NCBI GenBank assembly: GCA_032622095.1
Contig: CP136061.1
Coordinates: forward strand, 61,569,127 to 61,633,126
Length of the DNA: 64,000 nucleotides
Direction: 5' to 3'
Source: Siphonodentalium dalli
Lineage: Eukaryota; Mollusca; Scaphopoda; Gadilida; Siphonodentaliidae
The notes under the pieces are model-generated. The model was not told the origin of the DNA. It worked only from the letters and a program-made list of their open reading frames with translations, and made no database searches. Made by a program: the position numbers and the translations under genes. Position 1 is the stretch's first letter, and every line of letters begins with the position of its first letter. Positions 25,101-31,331 of the stretch are shown piece by piece.

Positions 25101-28100
25101 CTCGCTGACCACCCTGTTCCCTTGACTATCATTTCCTTAAACAGTGGATCTACAATCCTAAGCTCCTTTTTTATATGGGACGTATTATATTATTTGTCTG
25201 TCCGTCCGTCCATCTTTCGGGTTATGCTGGAAGCATCAGCACTATGTTCTCTTATTCATTTATTCTTACTATTCCGTCATCACTTGTCCTTAATTTCATA
25301 ACTATCAGTTGCTATCCCATAACCATCAAATTTGAGAATTTATCAATTATTCTTCACAGCTATCCCTCGCCCTCTTTACTACATTTCTCTTCACATTTAT
25401 TTCCTGTCTGAGGAGATGATAATAAAAGCACCCATACTTGCTGTCAAATCCTCTTCAATACATCTATACACTTCTATCTGAATAACATGTCAATTACAGT
25501 GTATATTAAATCTTTAAGGGTTGAATAAATATTGTTTAACCCTTTCATGACGGTAACTGCGATGGTGCAGCATTAAATATCCTGTGCCAGTGCATTATCT
25601 TACATATGCGAGTCTCCCATAGGGAGCCTCGCATATATATAAGAGAATGCATTGGCTTACAAGGTCAAGGTAAATATTGTTAGACCAATACATTCTCTTA
25701 CATATGCGGGGCTCCCTTTGGGAGACTCCATATATATAAGAGAATGCATTGGCACAGTATTCTTCCAAAATTTCAGGAAGCTCCAGTCATGGAAGGGTTA
25801 AGGTTTGAATAGATATTGTTTAACCCTTTCAGTGCCAAGTCCGATTTTTGTATCAACCCATATTTCGTTGATCATTTTTCAAATTTATTGATTATAATAA
25901 TGTGATACATTGATGGAAAGAGCTCTAAGAGCTCTTTCCATCAATGTATCACATTATTATAATCAATAAATTTGAAAAATGATCAAGGAGATATGGTTGA
26001 TACAAAAATCGGACTTGGCACTGAAAGGGTTAAACCAAATACCGATCAAAGGTTTATATTGTGACCTGTCTGAGCATTTACTTCTGTTGTTTTCAGTCCA
26101 AGAGATGATGATATCCCTATTAGACTCTGGGAACAGAGAGGTGGTGTACATTGCCTGTGGTGTGCTGGTCAACTTCATGGCAGATGATGACAAAAGATTG
26201 GTCCTGAAGAGAGAAGGTGGTATAAGAAAGTTAGTATGCATTTGTTTCATATATAGAGGATTTACAACGAGTCCCCAGTTTATAGCTGAAATTATAAAAC
26301 GAGTCTAGACCTAATTTACGGGATGAGTTTTGTGAATTCCACTATAAACTGTGGACTATTTGTAGATTTTATTTGTTACATGATCCAAAACCTCGATAAA
26401 ATATTTATAATATATTTAAATAAACAAATTGGACGTGAAATTAACATAGGCTTCTGTAAGGCCTGCGATGATGTTTCGCGTAATTATGCATTGTGTCACT
26501 TAGATGTTTCTAGTTAACTTAAGGTCAAAGAAACCTGCTGTGTTTCCATTTTCTTTCTGTACGAAGATTCAATGTTCCAGCTTGAAATGGCTACTTTTCA
26601 GTGACAAAAATCCAAATTTTCTCACAACCATAGTAGCCCCATCGCAATTTATTTCCCCAAAACATCCTCATTTATCTTCCCCTGGCTGAAACCCTGCAAA
26701 ATGACACATTTAAGACGTGAGAGTCACATACAGAAGTGGAATTGTATGTTACTGGTCATCAGCTTATGGCACCTCAACTTATGGCTGTCACCATTGAGTG
26801 TAATCATTCGGCTATTGCAAGACTGGCACAAATTGCCAGCTAGTAGCACAAATATGTGTTTTTTTGTTTATCACACGCTCGACTAGCATATTCTTTTTGA
26901 GGTTATTCTAGGATATATTTATGTTACATTCATATTTTGTTATTATAAATATTTATTGGTTTTAAAGTTCCATTTGTGTTGTCGAGTTAAACATGATATA
27001 TGCCACGCAAGTCTCCAATATCTTTCCATACTGTACATGTGTGTGGTTTGGCTAAAAAATCGTGGAATGGTATGAGATGCAGGATTTTATTTTTGTGAGG
27101 CTCCATATCGGAGACTCGCATATATAAGGGAATGCATTGGCACAGGGTTTTTCGCCAAATTTCAGGAAGCTCGAGTCATGGAATGGGTTAAAAAACACTT
27201 TTATATTAATTTCCACAGATTACTTGATGTACTGAGAGACTTTGGCAGGAATGATTGGCAGTTGGCCAGCATAGTATGTCAGCTGTTGTGGAATTACAGT
27301 ACAAAGATAACCAGCTGTATTTCCTGTTTCGGTGAAAACGAAACCCAGCATCTGAGCGACCTTCTGATAGAATATATGGGTATGTCAAATTTCTAACCCT
27401 TACTAGTGCTGAAGCGGATAGCCGGTTCTTGATAGTTATACAGCCGTTCTCGGTGGGCATTTTTATACGCTGACGAATTTCAAAACAAAATGGAGCATAT
27501 TTCAAGGTAACCTAGCATCTGAGCGATCTTCTAATAGAATATATAGGTATGTCGAAATTCAAGCCCAAATTTCAAAACAAAATGGAGCGTATTTCAAAGT
27601 AACTTATTATTTCTTCATGTTACCAAGCAGACCAGATATTTAGTCATATTGTTATCAATAAAAATAGAGCTTAGGTCCCATGTTATGAGAAAAGTGTGAC
27701 ACAAAACCATGCAAACACTGAAAGAAATGTCATTATGTTCTTTTATTTGCATCACCACATGAGTTTTTGTGAGTTTATTATTGCATGGCATTAATATTGC
27801 CCACACTATTCAACAACGAAGATAAAAAAGTGGCATTTGAAGAAGATTTGAGCATTTATTTCAGTAAAAAAATCTCAACTCTGGGAACAGAATGTTGACA
27901 ATGGCAGTGATCTCAAGACACAAATATCCTCAATTTATATACTTATATGTTTAATGCTGAATCGTTTGGGCAAGATTAACGCCACCCAACAATAAAAGAA
28001 ACAAAAAGGCTTGCTGTGATGTCGATAAAAGAAAATAGTGACTCTTCTTGTTCGAATAAAAATGTGTGATTTTGTGCAACACCTTTTTCATAACAACACG

Positions 28101-29307
28101 GGACCAAATTGATAACACTATGACTCAATATCTGGTTTGCTTGATGACATGAAAAAATAATAGGATTACTTTTAAAAATGCTCCATTTTGTTTTGAAATT
28201 ATTCAGTGTAGAAAAATTGCACACCAAGAACGGAGTAATTAGAGAGTGTATAACACAGAATTTTAATTGACATATAATCTTCAAATCTCAAATAGTAACT
28301 TTGTGTTTTTGATGTACTTTGTAGTGCTGGTATCAACATAGGAAGATAAATAATTGATTCTAATAATTGACTGATTGAAAATGACACGCAATAACTAGGA
28401 TTAATTCAAGGTTTTAAAATAATTATTGTATACAGTCCTTAAAATTACCCACTACAATAAGCAATGCATGGGAATGGAATGGCAACATTTGGAATCTAGG
28501 AACATTTTTCCTAATTTTCATGGCAGTGTATATCACTTTAATGGATAAAATGAAGTTTACTGACATTACAAAATAGAGTTATCTCTCATTGACCTCCAAA
28601 GATAACATTATCTGTAAGACAGAATATTTACTGACTGAACAGTGGGAATGCAAAACAGAATTATAAGGCCTTTGAAGAATGATGCAAAACAATTTATATA
28701 TTTGAAATGATGGTTTTCTGTCCATCTCAAGCCTGCAAATTGTGTGTCTGTCATTTGCAGAATGAGGTCCCCAGAGGGTGAATATAAGTGAAGCTGGTTC
28801 TGCTTTGGCCTCAACTGCTACGGGAGACCTAGGATCAGATTGAAGTTCCCCAGTTAAAATTGGTGATGTTCACCCTTTAGTAGCCTCGATTATGCATTTT
28901 ATCTCCTGAAAATTAGGGGATATAGAAACTTCCCAGAAGGGAAATTGAGTAACTAAAAACAATGTTAATTTGAGACTATAGATACTTCCCAGAAGATGAG
29001 ACCTAAGCAGAATGAGATCCCCAGAGGGTGAATTTAGAGATGCTAGCCCATTTTGCGGCTGTTTCAAGTATTTCACAAAAAAACAAGAATTACTTAAGTC
29101 AAACCATCAACTGAAATTATTCATCGCTTTGTTGCAGATTCTGAAGCAGCTTTTGATCATGATGTTGCATTTCAAGAAGAAGAAAATGAAGTTCAAGACT
29201 TTATAAGAGACTCGTGGAAAACTGAGTTCCTTCCTGTGGCTTCACAGTTACTCCAGCGTGTGGAGGATCATCAATCTAAATTTGAGTCACTTGAAGGACC
29301 AAGTTGA
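6928..29307 (+). CDS. ARMC2: ARMC2 orthologue (armadillo repeat-containing 2), C-terminal 11 exons
   Basis: Joining 6928-7100, 9189-9239, 11693-11838, 14045-14144, 16323-16463, 19832-20003, 22850-22972, 24456-24569, 26097-26229, 27219-27379 and 29138-29307 gives one uninterrupted frame of 493 residues to TGA. Every intron is GT-AG and all phases match (first exon enters with 2 bases of a split codon). The product is a string of helical armadillo-type motifs such as CFILGNITARSDESRELLF, RVIANLAINEDVG, RVYGNLTRHKS and ACGVLVNFMADDDKR, the pattern I recognise as ARMC2. From established knowledge, ARMC2 is needed for axoneme and flagellum assembly: it is a transport adaptor for radial spokes in Chlamydomonas, and its loss causes male infertility with short, abnormal flagella in mice and humans. 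Human ARMC2 is about 870 residues, so roughly the first 370 lie outside the window. The promoter is not here. Confidence 0.88.
7082..7735. repeat. About 60-bp AT-rich tandem repeat seeded on a splice donor
   Basis: About ten imperfect units of 'aataaaacagtatgtatta ... ctcataatattctat ... cacatgaaacccctattatatt'. The first unit contains the last codons of the ARMC2 exon and its donor (exon end at 7,100), so the exon/intron junction has been reiterated. GTATGT after aaaaca recurs at 7,290, 7,472, 7,532 and 7,636; other units have GTATAT. Unit lengths range from about 45 to 65 bp. Confidence 0.85.
7741..8100. mobile_element. Degraded element related to the insert at 21,122
   Basis: Repeats of 'atatttggcatgtggttc', 'gtcgcaggccaagttc' and 'ttattccctttttcgacttag' occur two or three times. 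The last motif is shared with the element at 21,122-21,749. Internal tandem organisation, no coding capacity. Confidence 0.5.
8189..8293. mobile_element. Family 1 MITE, right half only
   Basis: From gagctttccgatgaatggca to gggcattactgta, this matches the right arm of the palindromic MITE. The left arm is absent, so this copy cannot form the full hairpin. Confidence 0.85.
8432..8817. mobile_element. 380-bp dispersed repeat (family 3), copy 1
   Basis: Begins 'attaaagtgatgtgaaacac' and ends 'gcaagtacataatatgtctt'. Two further copies, at 32,509-32,874 and 47,574-47,852, align along it in the same order with scattered substitutions. No terminal inverted repeats are evident; class undetermined (SINE-like, LINE tail or MITE). 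Confidence 0.8.
8824..9041. mobile_element. Family 1 palindromic MITE
   Basis: Near full-length copy inside an ARMC2 intron, with arms meeting at about 8,932. The left terminus is mutated (tatggaatgccc instead of tacagtaatgccc); the right end is intact (gggcattactgta). Confidence 0.85.
9189..9239 (+). CDS. ARMC2: ARMC2 exon
   Basis: A 51-base exon between tgtttcag and GTGAGC, encoding NTANGKPNDQAAMILVQ. Both flanking introns are phase 0. It fits the loop between two armadillo helices. It is too short to stand out as an open frame and is called from its splice sites and frame agreement with neighbours. Confidence 0.8.
9240..10040. other. Unassigned intronic sequence
   Basis: Intron between the second and third ARMC2 exons. 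The ORFs on both strands here carry no recognised domain. No element with defined ends was found before the palindrome fragment near 10,060. Confidence 0.4.
10060..10142. mobile_element. Fragment of a gcattctcttatatatg palindrome element
   Basis: gcctcgcatatataagataa through attggcctaac to gccagtgcattccctaatat. It matches the interior of the TTAA MITEs but has lost both termini. Confidence 0.65.
10148..10363. mobile_element. Family 2 TTAA MITE, left-truncated
   Basis: Begins inside the family at ttattcatttggatggg and ends at ...gtttagtatagaaagggTTAA (10,360-10,363). The inverted pair 'ataataagttcaacaaatgg / catttgttgaacttatta' forms a central hairpin, as in the other members. Confidence 0.75.
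10395..10570. mobile_element. TTAA MITE with palindrome, partial
   Basis: Contains gcatatataagagaatgcat, the spacer 'taacttgattatgtaagcc', a second palindrome, and the right terminus aggaagctccagtcatagaa followed by gggTTAA (10,567-10,570). The left end merges with the preceding element. Related to the copies at 25,536 and 32,002. Confidence 0.7.
11032..11552. mobile_element. TTAA-flanked 521-bp non-autonomous element (GGGCGGC ends)
   Basis: TTAA at 11,032-11,035 and 11,549-11,552, with terminal repeats AGATACGGGCGGC and AGGCACGGGCGGC. Paired interior motifs 'aagagcgtttat' and 'cctgatatgga' are shared with the inverted relative that interrupts the LINE at 57,143-57,647. The TTAA target suggests a piggyBac or Kolobok relation; this is not decided by the sequence. 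Confidence 0.75.
11566..11628. mobile_element. Family 2 MITE right end
   Basis: 'ctgaacatttcctaaggg' to tttagtatagaatgggataa. Together with the following gcagcaccatgttaa..gattattta it repeats 10,304-10,395, so the sequence just beyond the MITE end is duplicated too. It lies 65 bp upstream of the next ARMC2 exon. Confidence 0.75.
11693..11838 (+). CDS. ARMC2: ARMC2 exon
   Basis: Acceptor ttttccag, donor AG|GTAAAT. Encodes LSVALRNISDVGSSRDKILS and then YGIIPNLCQVIDTYSNDSD, an armadillo motif with the usual conserved Asn in the third helix. Entered in phase 0 and left in phase 2; the split Ser codon is completed by the next exon. Confidence 0.92.
11952..12355. mobile_element. Family 4 element, longer (404 bp) form
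   Basis: Ends CAAGCCTGA and TCAGGCTTG. The left part holds a hairpin around 'cagaatgaggtacccagagg', and the right end repeats caccctctggcgacctcatt. Between them is a spacer also found at 24,022-24,180 and 28,800-29,005. No clear target duplication was seen here. Confidence 0.75.
12360..12500. mobile_element. Family 2 MITE fragment
   Basis: ttattcatttggaggggttc to cctgtcgtttgttgaatt and ttatctgaacatttcctaag. Lacks both TTAA termini; abuts the next element. Confidence 0.65.
12514..12977. mobile_element. Inverted-repeat element with TATGTGACCCGCC ends
   Basis: Long terminal inverted repeats of about 110 bp: TATGTGACCCGCCATATC continues through 'aagtcgggatttttttaccc' into the gcattctcttatatatgcga palindrome, and the right arm mirrors it. 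The centre is AT-rich. The left end of another copy begins at 63,949 and is cut by the window edge. Confidence 0.85.
12978..14000. other. Unassigned intronic sequence
   Basis: Intron between ARMC2 exons three and four. I see no repeat with definable ends, no RNA gene and no domain-bearing frame. ORFs here are rich in F, Y and L, as expected of AT-rich non-coding DNA. Confidence 0.4.
14045..14144 (+). CDS. ARMC2: ARMC2 exon
   Basis: Acceptor catttcag, donor GTT|GTGAGT. One base completes the preceding split Ser codon, then 33 codons: KITQHSDCCQALVEQHSCYR followed by SFLLLINSHRDKV. This exon ends in phase 0. A helical segment with 'LLLIN..RDKV' is typical of armadillo helix three. Confidence 0.9.
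14716..15210. mobile_element. 495-bp element with about 45-bp terminal inverted repeats
   Basis: Left end taaccacggtggggaatcac...gagtacca, right end tggtactcatc...gattctccaccatgctaa; the arms pair with a few mismatches. A second, inner inverted pair (ctgaccaaagttgccagtca / tgactgacaactttggtca-like) lies at about 14,925 and 14,980. No target duplication is obvious and no transposase is encoded. Confidence 0.75.
15211..16319. other. Unassigned intronic sequence
   Basis: The frame of the following ARMC2 exon stays open back to 16,020, giving a 156-codon ORF, but only the part after the acceptor at 16,322 looks like armadillo protein; the upstream part is read-through intron. No other feature was recognised. 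Confidence 0.45.
16323..16463 (+). CDS. ARMC2: ARMC2 exon
   Basis: Acceptor tcttttcag, donor AAG|GTGAGT; 47 whole codons, both introns phase 0. Encodes DLVVRVCFILGNITARSDES and RELLFNENRAMETLLSILNL, one of the most recognisable ARMC2 armadillo repeats (C-x-x-L-G-N-x-T). Confidence 0.93.
16464..17640. other. Unassigned intronic sequence
   Basis: Around 16,830-16,990 an AT-rich stretch (ggccaattgtttgg...tcagaaacttcggcc...) resembles 40,225-40,350, probably shared remains of one old repeat. The rest shows nothing identifiable. Confidence 0.4.
17650..18345. repeat. 30-bp minisatellite in an ARMC2 intron
   Basis: About 23 units of consensus 'aatctcccgaaattggcact' + 'ccagaagacc'. In the first seven units every copy is exactly 30 bp, so a decapeptide frame EIGTPEDQSP is kept. 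From about 17,878 units shortened by 2 bases (accaatcccaaaatcgg) break the frame. The variants gaaagcagc, ctaaatcggctc and caaaatcgg recur in blocks, showing multi-unit duplications. Lies in the intron between exons ending 16,463 and starting 19,832. Confidence 0.93.
18465..19591. mobile_element. TTAA-flanked element, TTAACCCTTTGAACCC type (1.13 kb)
   Basis: TTAA at 18,465-18,468 and 19,588-19,591. Left end TTAACCCTTTGAACCCTG; right end ctggggttcaaagagttaa. Two diverged internal copies of about 390 bp are visible (cttgttggatgatgttgg / gtcgcataatgttggtt; caggcaactacccctaattg / cagacaactacccggaattg). Near the right end are GC-rich palindromes around ggccggtatactggccg. Non-coding. Confidence 0.75.
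19832..20003 (+). CDS. ARMC2: ARMC2 exon
   Basis: Acceptor cttccag, donor TTAG|GTAATC. Begins with a charged Ser-rich linker (SNQRLSRKDHKSSSHTDEEE) followed by the armadillo segment DVLIKVVRVIANLAINEDVG and PSIAAHEDCVKSLLCIL. The acidic/Ser linker matches the position where ARMC2 proteins have a variable loop. Left in phase 1. Confidence 0.92.
20108..20305. mobile_element. Family 1 palindromic MITE
   Basis: tacagtaatgccctaaatat to gggcattactgta, TA at each end, arms meeting near 20,197. The central gttgccattcatcggaaa of the left arm has been lost, so the hairpin is asymmetric. Confidence 0.87.
20676..22578. mobile_element. hAT-like non-autonomous element, 1.9 kb, with exact 8-bp target duplication
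   Basis: Terminal inverted repeats TAGTGCTGGGACGGTTG and CCAACCGTCCCAGCACTA. The element is flanked by the direct repeat CTGTTCAC at 20,668-20,675 and 22,579-22,586. Subterminal ACCGGTTA motifs are repeated at both ends (20,698-20,735; 22,508-22,550), as expected of transposase-binding sites. No transposase frame was found. A separate element (21,122-21,749) is nested inside. Confidence 0.88.
21122..21749. mobile_element. Nested GGGGGGTATAC-type element with GTCCGTCC repeats
   Basis: Starts in a hairpin of C and G runs (ataccccccgcaacgaag / ttagggggggg) followed by tatactggagtcagctcg and repeated cgtccgtc. Internal copies of 'cttttattcctacatttttc' and 'tttttcgacttagaaa' are about 160 bp apart. 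Ends near 'ccattgggacagtcacacctc'. It sits wholly inside the hAT-like element, so it inserted later. Exact ends uncertain. Confidence 0.65.
22850..22972 (+). CDS. ARMC2: ARMC2 exon
   Basis: Acceptor tattttcag, donor GGAT|GTGAGT. Two bases complete a split Asp codon; then TKSIETSEELVLNTVATLNN and LSFYNVKASALISNQLELAG. The motif 'VLNTVATLNNLSFY' is an armadillo third helix. Left in phase 1. Confidence 0.93.
22986..23633. mobile_element. TTAA-flanked element, TTAACCCTTTGAACCC type, with triplicated hairpin
   Basis: TTAA at 22,986-22,989 and 23,630-23,633; ends TTAACCCTTTGAACCC and cagggttcaaaggattaa. Just inside the left end a unit of about 49 bp containing gagaccggaataccggtcc is present three times; the centre of each unit is the palindrome accggaataccggt-like. 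A cgcatgcac segment occurs twice. It starts only 13 bp after the exon donor. Confidence 0.78.
23902..24200. mobile_element. Family 4 element, partial
   Basis: Left end gcaagtctggaaatattgta followed by the 'gaggt/caccctctgg' hairpin and the long-form spacer (aggcctcaactgctatggga...). The right terminal repeat is missing. The spacer matches 28,800-29,000. Confidence 0.7.
24204..24424. mobile_element. Family 2 MITE ending just before an exon
   Basis: From ttaataatttctttactaaa, through 'tggtctactattaatctgga' and the hairpin about 'aataagttcagcaaacgg', to catttagtaaagaaagtgtt. The right end lies 31 bp upstream of the AG of the next ARMC2 exon. TTAA on the right is mutated. Confidence 0.72.
24456..24569 (+). 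CDS. ARMC2: ARMC2 exon
   Basis: Acceptor tgtttcag, donor AAAG|GTTAGC. Two bases complete Ser; then LLKLLLPQNMDAMLEATRVY and GNLTRHKSVREYLSKNK. 'EATRVYGNLTRHKSVREYL' is a strong ARMC2 armadillo signature. Left in phase 1. Confidence 0.93.
24570..25535. other. Intronic sequence with a GTCCGTCC-type repeat end
   Basis: At 25,170-25,235 'atatgggacgtattatatta' followed by tgtctgtccgtccgtccat looks like the terminus of an unclassified element. Its other end was not found. The remaining sequence shows nothing I recognise. Confidence 0.4.
25536..25801. mobile_element. TTAA MITE with double palindrome
   Basis: TTAA at 25,536-25,539 and 25,798-25,801. Left end TTAACCCTTTCATGACGG, right end gctccagtcatggaagggtt. 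Two palindromes on gcattctcttatatatgcga are joined by 'ttacaaggtcaaggtaaata'. Closest relatives are at 29,968, 30,487 and 32,002. Confidence 0.85.
25820..26033. mobile_element. TTAA-flanked near-perfect palindromic MITE
   Basis: TTAACCCTTTCAGTGCCAAG at the left and its complement at the right; TTAA at 25,820-25,823 and 26,030-26,033. The two arms of about 105 bp meet at gagctctaagagctc (25,920-25,934) with very few mismatches. It ends 63 bp before the next ARMC2 exon, and its terminal arms match those of the larger elements at 30,847 and 32,875. Confidence 0.9.
26097..26229 (+). CDS. ARMC2: ARMC2 exon
   Basis: Acceptor gttttcag; donor AA|GTTAGT. Two bases complete Val, then QEMMISLLDSGNREVVYIAC and GVLVNFMADDDKRLVLKREG. 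The 'VVYIACGVLVNFMADDDKR' segment is diagnostic of ARMC2. Left in phase 2; Lys is completed by the next exon. Confidence 0.94.
26230..27079. other. Unassigned intronic sequence
   Basis: AT-rich; several short open frames on the + strand without recognisable domains. No element boundaries seen until the MITE fragment at 27,080. Confidence 0.4.
27080..27191. mobile_element. TTAA MITE right half, abutting an exon
   Basis: 'gtgaggctccatatcggaga' through gcattggcacaggg and ttcaggaagctcgagtcatg to gaatgggTTAA (27,188-27,191). Its right end is 27 bp from the next ARMC2 exon start, so the branch-point region of that intron is probably at or within MITE sequence. Confidence 0.75.
27219..27379 (+). 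CDS. ARMC2: ARMC2 exon
   Basis: Acceptor ttccacag, donor ATGG|GTATGT. Encodes (after the split Lys) LLDVLRDFGRNDWQLASIVC, QLLWNYSTKITSCISCFGEN and ETQHLSDLLIEYM. 'DWQLASIVCQLLWNYS' is conserved in ARMC2. Left in phase 1. Its last 36 bases and donor are duplicated downstream at about 27,508-27,550. Confidence 0.93.
27508..27604 (+). pseudogene. Duplicated 3' end of an ARMC2 exon with its donor
   Basis: 'cctagcatctgagcgatctt' + ctaatagaatatata + GGTATGTCGAAATTC repeats the end of the exon at 27,344-27,379 and the first intron bases, and 'tttcaaaacaaaatggagc' shows that the duplicated unit is about 97 bp. In the exon frame the copy has a stop (TAG for CAG), so it cannot be used in place of the original without truncation. 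It lies in the following intron. Confidence 0.82.
27605..28600. other. Unassigned intronic sequence
   Basis: AT-rich sequence without repeat termini, RNA genes or protein domains that I can identify. A short match to the 'tttcaaaacaaaatggagc' segment recurs inverted at 28,178-28,196. Confidence 0.35.
28728..29065. mobile_element. Family 4 element, long form, ending before the last exon
   Basis: caagcctgcaaattgtgtgt, then 'cagaatgaggtccccagagg', spacer 'ggcctcaactgctacgggag...', and at 29,008 a second cagaatgagatccccagagg. It appears rearranged, since the final hairpin is in direct and not inverted orientation. The end is about 75 bp upstream of the last ARMC2 exon. Confidence 0.7.
29138..29307 (+). 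CDS. ARMC2: ARMC2 terminal coding exon and stop
   Basis: Acceptor tgttgcag; two bases complete Asp, then SEAAFDHDVAFQEEENEVQD, FIRDSWKTEFLPVAQQ-like (here FLPVASQLLQRVEDHQ) and SKFESLEGPS, ending TGA at 29,305-29,307. The acidic tail followed by a 'W..EFLPVA..LL.R' helix is how ARMC2 proteins end. No AATAAA was seen between the stop and the MITE at 29,600; the nearest is near 30,413, so the 3' UTR end is undetermined. Confidence 0.9.
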
Positions 29308-29599
29308 GCACGAGTCAGTTTTAGTCAACTCATGGTTTATGTCATGACTTTGTCGACTACAAGAATGATTATTGCTGTCTGTGAATGCATGCCACGCTTC
29401 CAAAACTCCATTCAGAAAGTTTTCTCAAATTAGGGCCATTAACCTTTTCACTGCTAAATGATGTCATGTCGTGTGCTGGAACATGATACACTGCTTAAAA
29501 CTTTGAGATACAATGCTTCTGATGCACCAATCTGAGTTCCAGTTCTGAATAATGGCCAACTGATAGTGTGCTGAATTAGGTCCGTATTCAGTACGGAAA

Positions 29600-29818
29600 T
29601 ACAGTAATGCCCTAAATAATCGACTCCTTAACCACAGCAGAATTATGGGTAATTTTTCAGGATTTAGTTGGAAATATGGCTTTGTTGCCATTCATCGGAA
29701 AGCTCTCACTGAGAGCTTTCCGATGAATGGCAACAAAGCCATATTTCCAACTAAATCCTGAAAAATTACCCATAATTCTGCTGTGGTTAAGGAGTCGATT
29801 ATTTAGGGCATTACAATA
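29600..29818. mobile_element. Family 1 palindromic MITE, near-complete
   Basis: tacagtaatgccctaaataa at the left; arms meet at ctctcactgagag (29,703-29,715). The two arms are almost identical, including a shared 'tttgttgccattcatcgg' variant found in no other copy here, which suggests arm homogenisation or a recent origin. Right end slightly mutated (gggcattacaata). Confidence 0.88.
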
Positions 29819-29967
29819 TAGCACACAGTGTGACATTTTATGTCTGTAATCAGCAGCCAAGAGCTAATTAACAAATGACTTGATTCTCACCAAACATTTT
29901 TTTTGGAGAAAATTGAGGTGAACAGGTAAATTTACTTTTTGCAGCTTTTTGGCCGAGTTGTGTACTA

Positions 29968-30168
29968 AACCTTTCATGATGGGAGTTATGCTGGTGCAGC
30001 ATTAAAGATCCTGTGCCAGTGCATTCTCTTATATATGCGAGTCTCCCATATGAAGCCTTGCATATATAAGAGAATACACTGGCTTACAAGGTCAAGGTCA
30101 ATATTGTTAGGCTAATACATTGGCACAGGGTTTTCGCAAACTTTCAGGATGCTCCAGTCATGGAAATT
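29968..30168. mobile_element. TTAA MITE with palindrome, eroded ends
   Basis: 'aacctttcatgatgggagtt' through the palindrome, 'ttacaaggtcaaggtcaata' and tgctccagtcatgga. Part of the second palindrome is deleted and the terminal TTAA motifs are lost. Confidence 0.75.
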
Positions 30169-30486
30169 TGACCTATGGTTTGATGAATGATGGTGAGCTT
30201 CTATGTCCCAACATACCTTGGACATGTTTGATAACCGGTCCTGCTCGAATTTCTTTCAGGAGTTATGCCTCCTGGATTAGTTACCTGGTGTCTATTTCAC
30301 AACGTAAGCTCAATAACATTATCAAACGTATTTGAATCATAGCTTCTACTCATTAATATCTTGGATGATTTCGAAAACAGTCGTGCCTGAAAATTAAAGC
30401 ACAAAATATTAGAAATAAAATATTGAGGAGGGAACAATAAATATTGTCGGGATGGATTGAGAATCTAGTAGTTTTTATAATGGCAT

Positions 30487-30723
30487 GTAACCCTTTCATG
30501 ATGGGAGCTGCGTTGTCATTGAAGATCCTGTACCAGTGCATTCTCTTATATATACACGGGTCTCCCATAGGGAGCCTCACATATAAGGTCAAGGTAAATA
30601 TTGTTAGGCCAATGTTTTCTCTTATATATGCGAGTCTCCCTATGGGAGACTTGTATATATAAGAGAATGCATTGGCACAGGGTTTTCACATATTTTCAGA
30701 AGTTCCACCCATGGAAGGGTTAA
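30487..30723. mobile_element. TTAA MITE with double palindrome
   Basis: Left GTAACCCTTTCATGATGG (TTAA mutated to GTAA), right agttccacccatggaagggT TAA at 30,720-30,723. The first palindrome has lost part of its right arm. Confidence 0.8.
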
Positions 30724-30846
30724 ATAACATTTGATGTTCTTTGGCACAGGAAGATAGAAGGAATTTTTAGCTTTCAATGGGTATGTTTAAACAATCCTAT
30801 GGCACGAAAGCCTTCATTTTAAATGATTTCTATAAGATAAGAGCTT

Positions 30847-31331
30847 TTAACCCTTTCAGTGCCAGGGGCCGATCTCATCGGCCCTAATTTACAGTCTGTA
30901 AAATCGGCCCTAAAAAAATAAAAAAAAAATTATTATTATTATTTTTATTTTTTTAGATTTTGTTTTTTTTGGGGTTGAATTTTTTTTGGGTATGCTTAAG
31001 CATGCTATTGCGAATTTAAAAACAAACTGGTTAAAACCTTAGTGGCATGTTATAACTCAAAACTATCACCAAGTATTCATAGTAATAATTTTGATGCCCA
31101 TGAAAAACGTAAGATTCCCTGGCACTAAACCTACAAAATAAGTCTGTTAAAGAATATAAGAAAAAATTATTAAAACTGTAAAAATTGTAAAAAATAATGA
31201 AAAATTGTTAGGCCAATGCATTCTCTTATATATGCGAGGCGACCTATGGTCGACTCGCATATATAAGAGAATGCATTGGCACAGGGTATATGGGTTGATA
31301 CAAAAATCTGACCTGGCACTGAAAGGGTTAA
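30847..31331. mobile_element. TTAA element with CAGTGCCAGGGGCC arm (485 bp)
   Basis: TTAA at 30,847-30,850 and 31,328-31,331. Left arm TTAACCCTTTCAGTGCCAGG; right arm ctggcactgaaagggttaa. Interior: an A/T-homopolymer-rich segment, 'gcatgcttaagcatacc' -like sequence, and one gcattctcttatatatgcga palindrome. A near-copy lies inverted at 32,875-33,294. Confidence 0.85.

Noticed and set aside
27405-27474. Possible hAT terminal fragment starting actagtgctgaag
   Set aside because: Only the AGTGCTG core resembles the hAT end at 20,676; there is no second terminus or 8-bp duplication.
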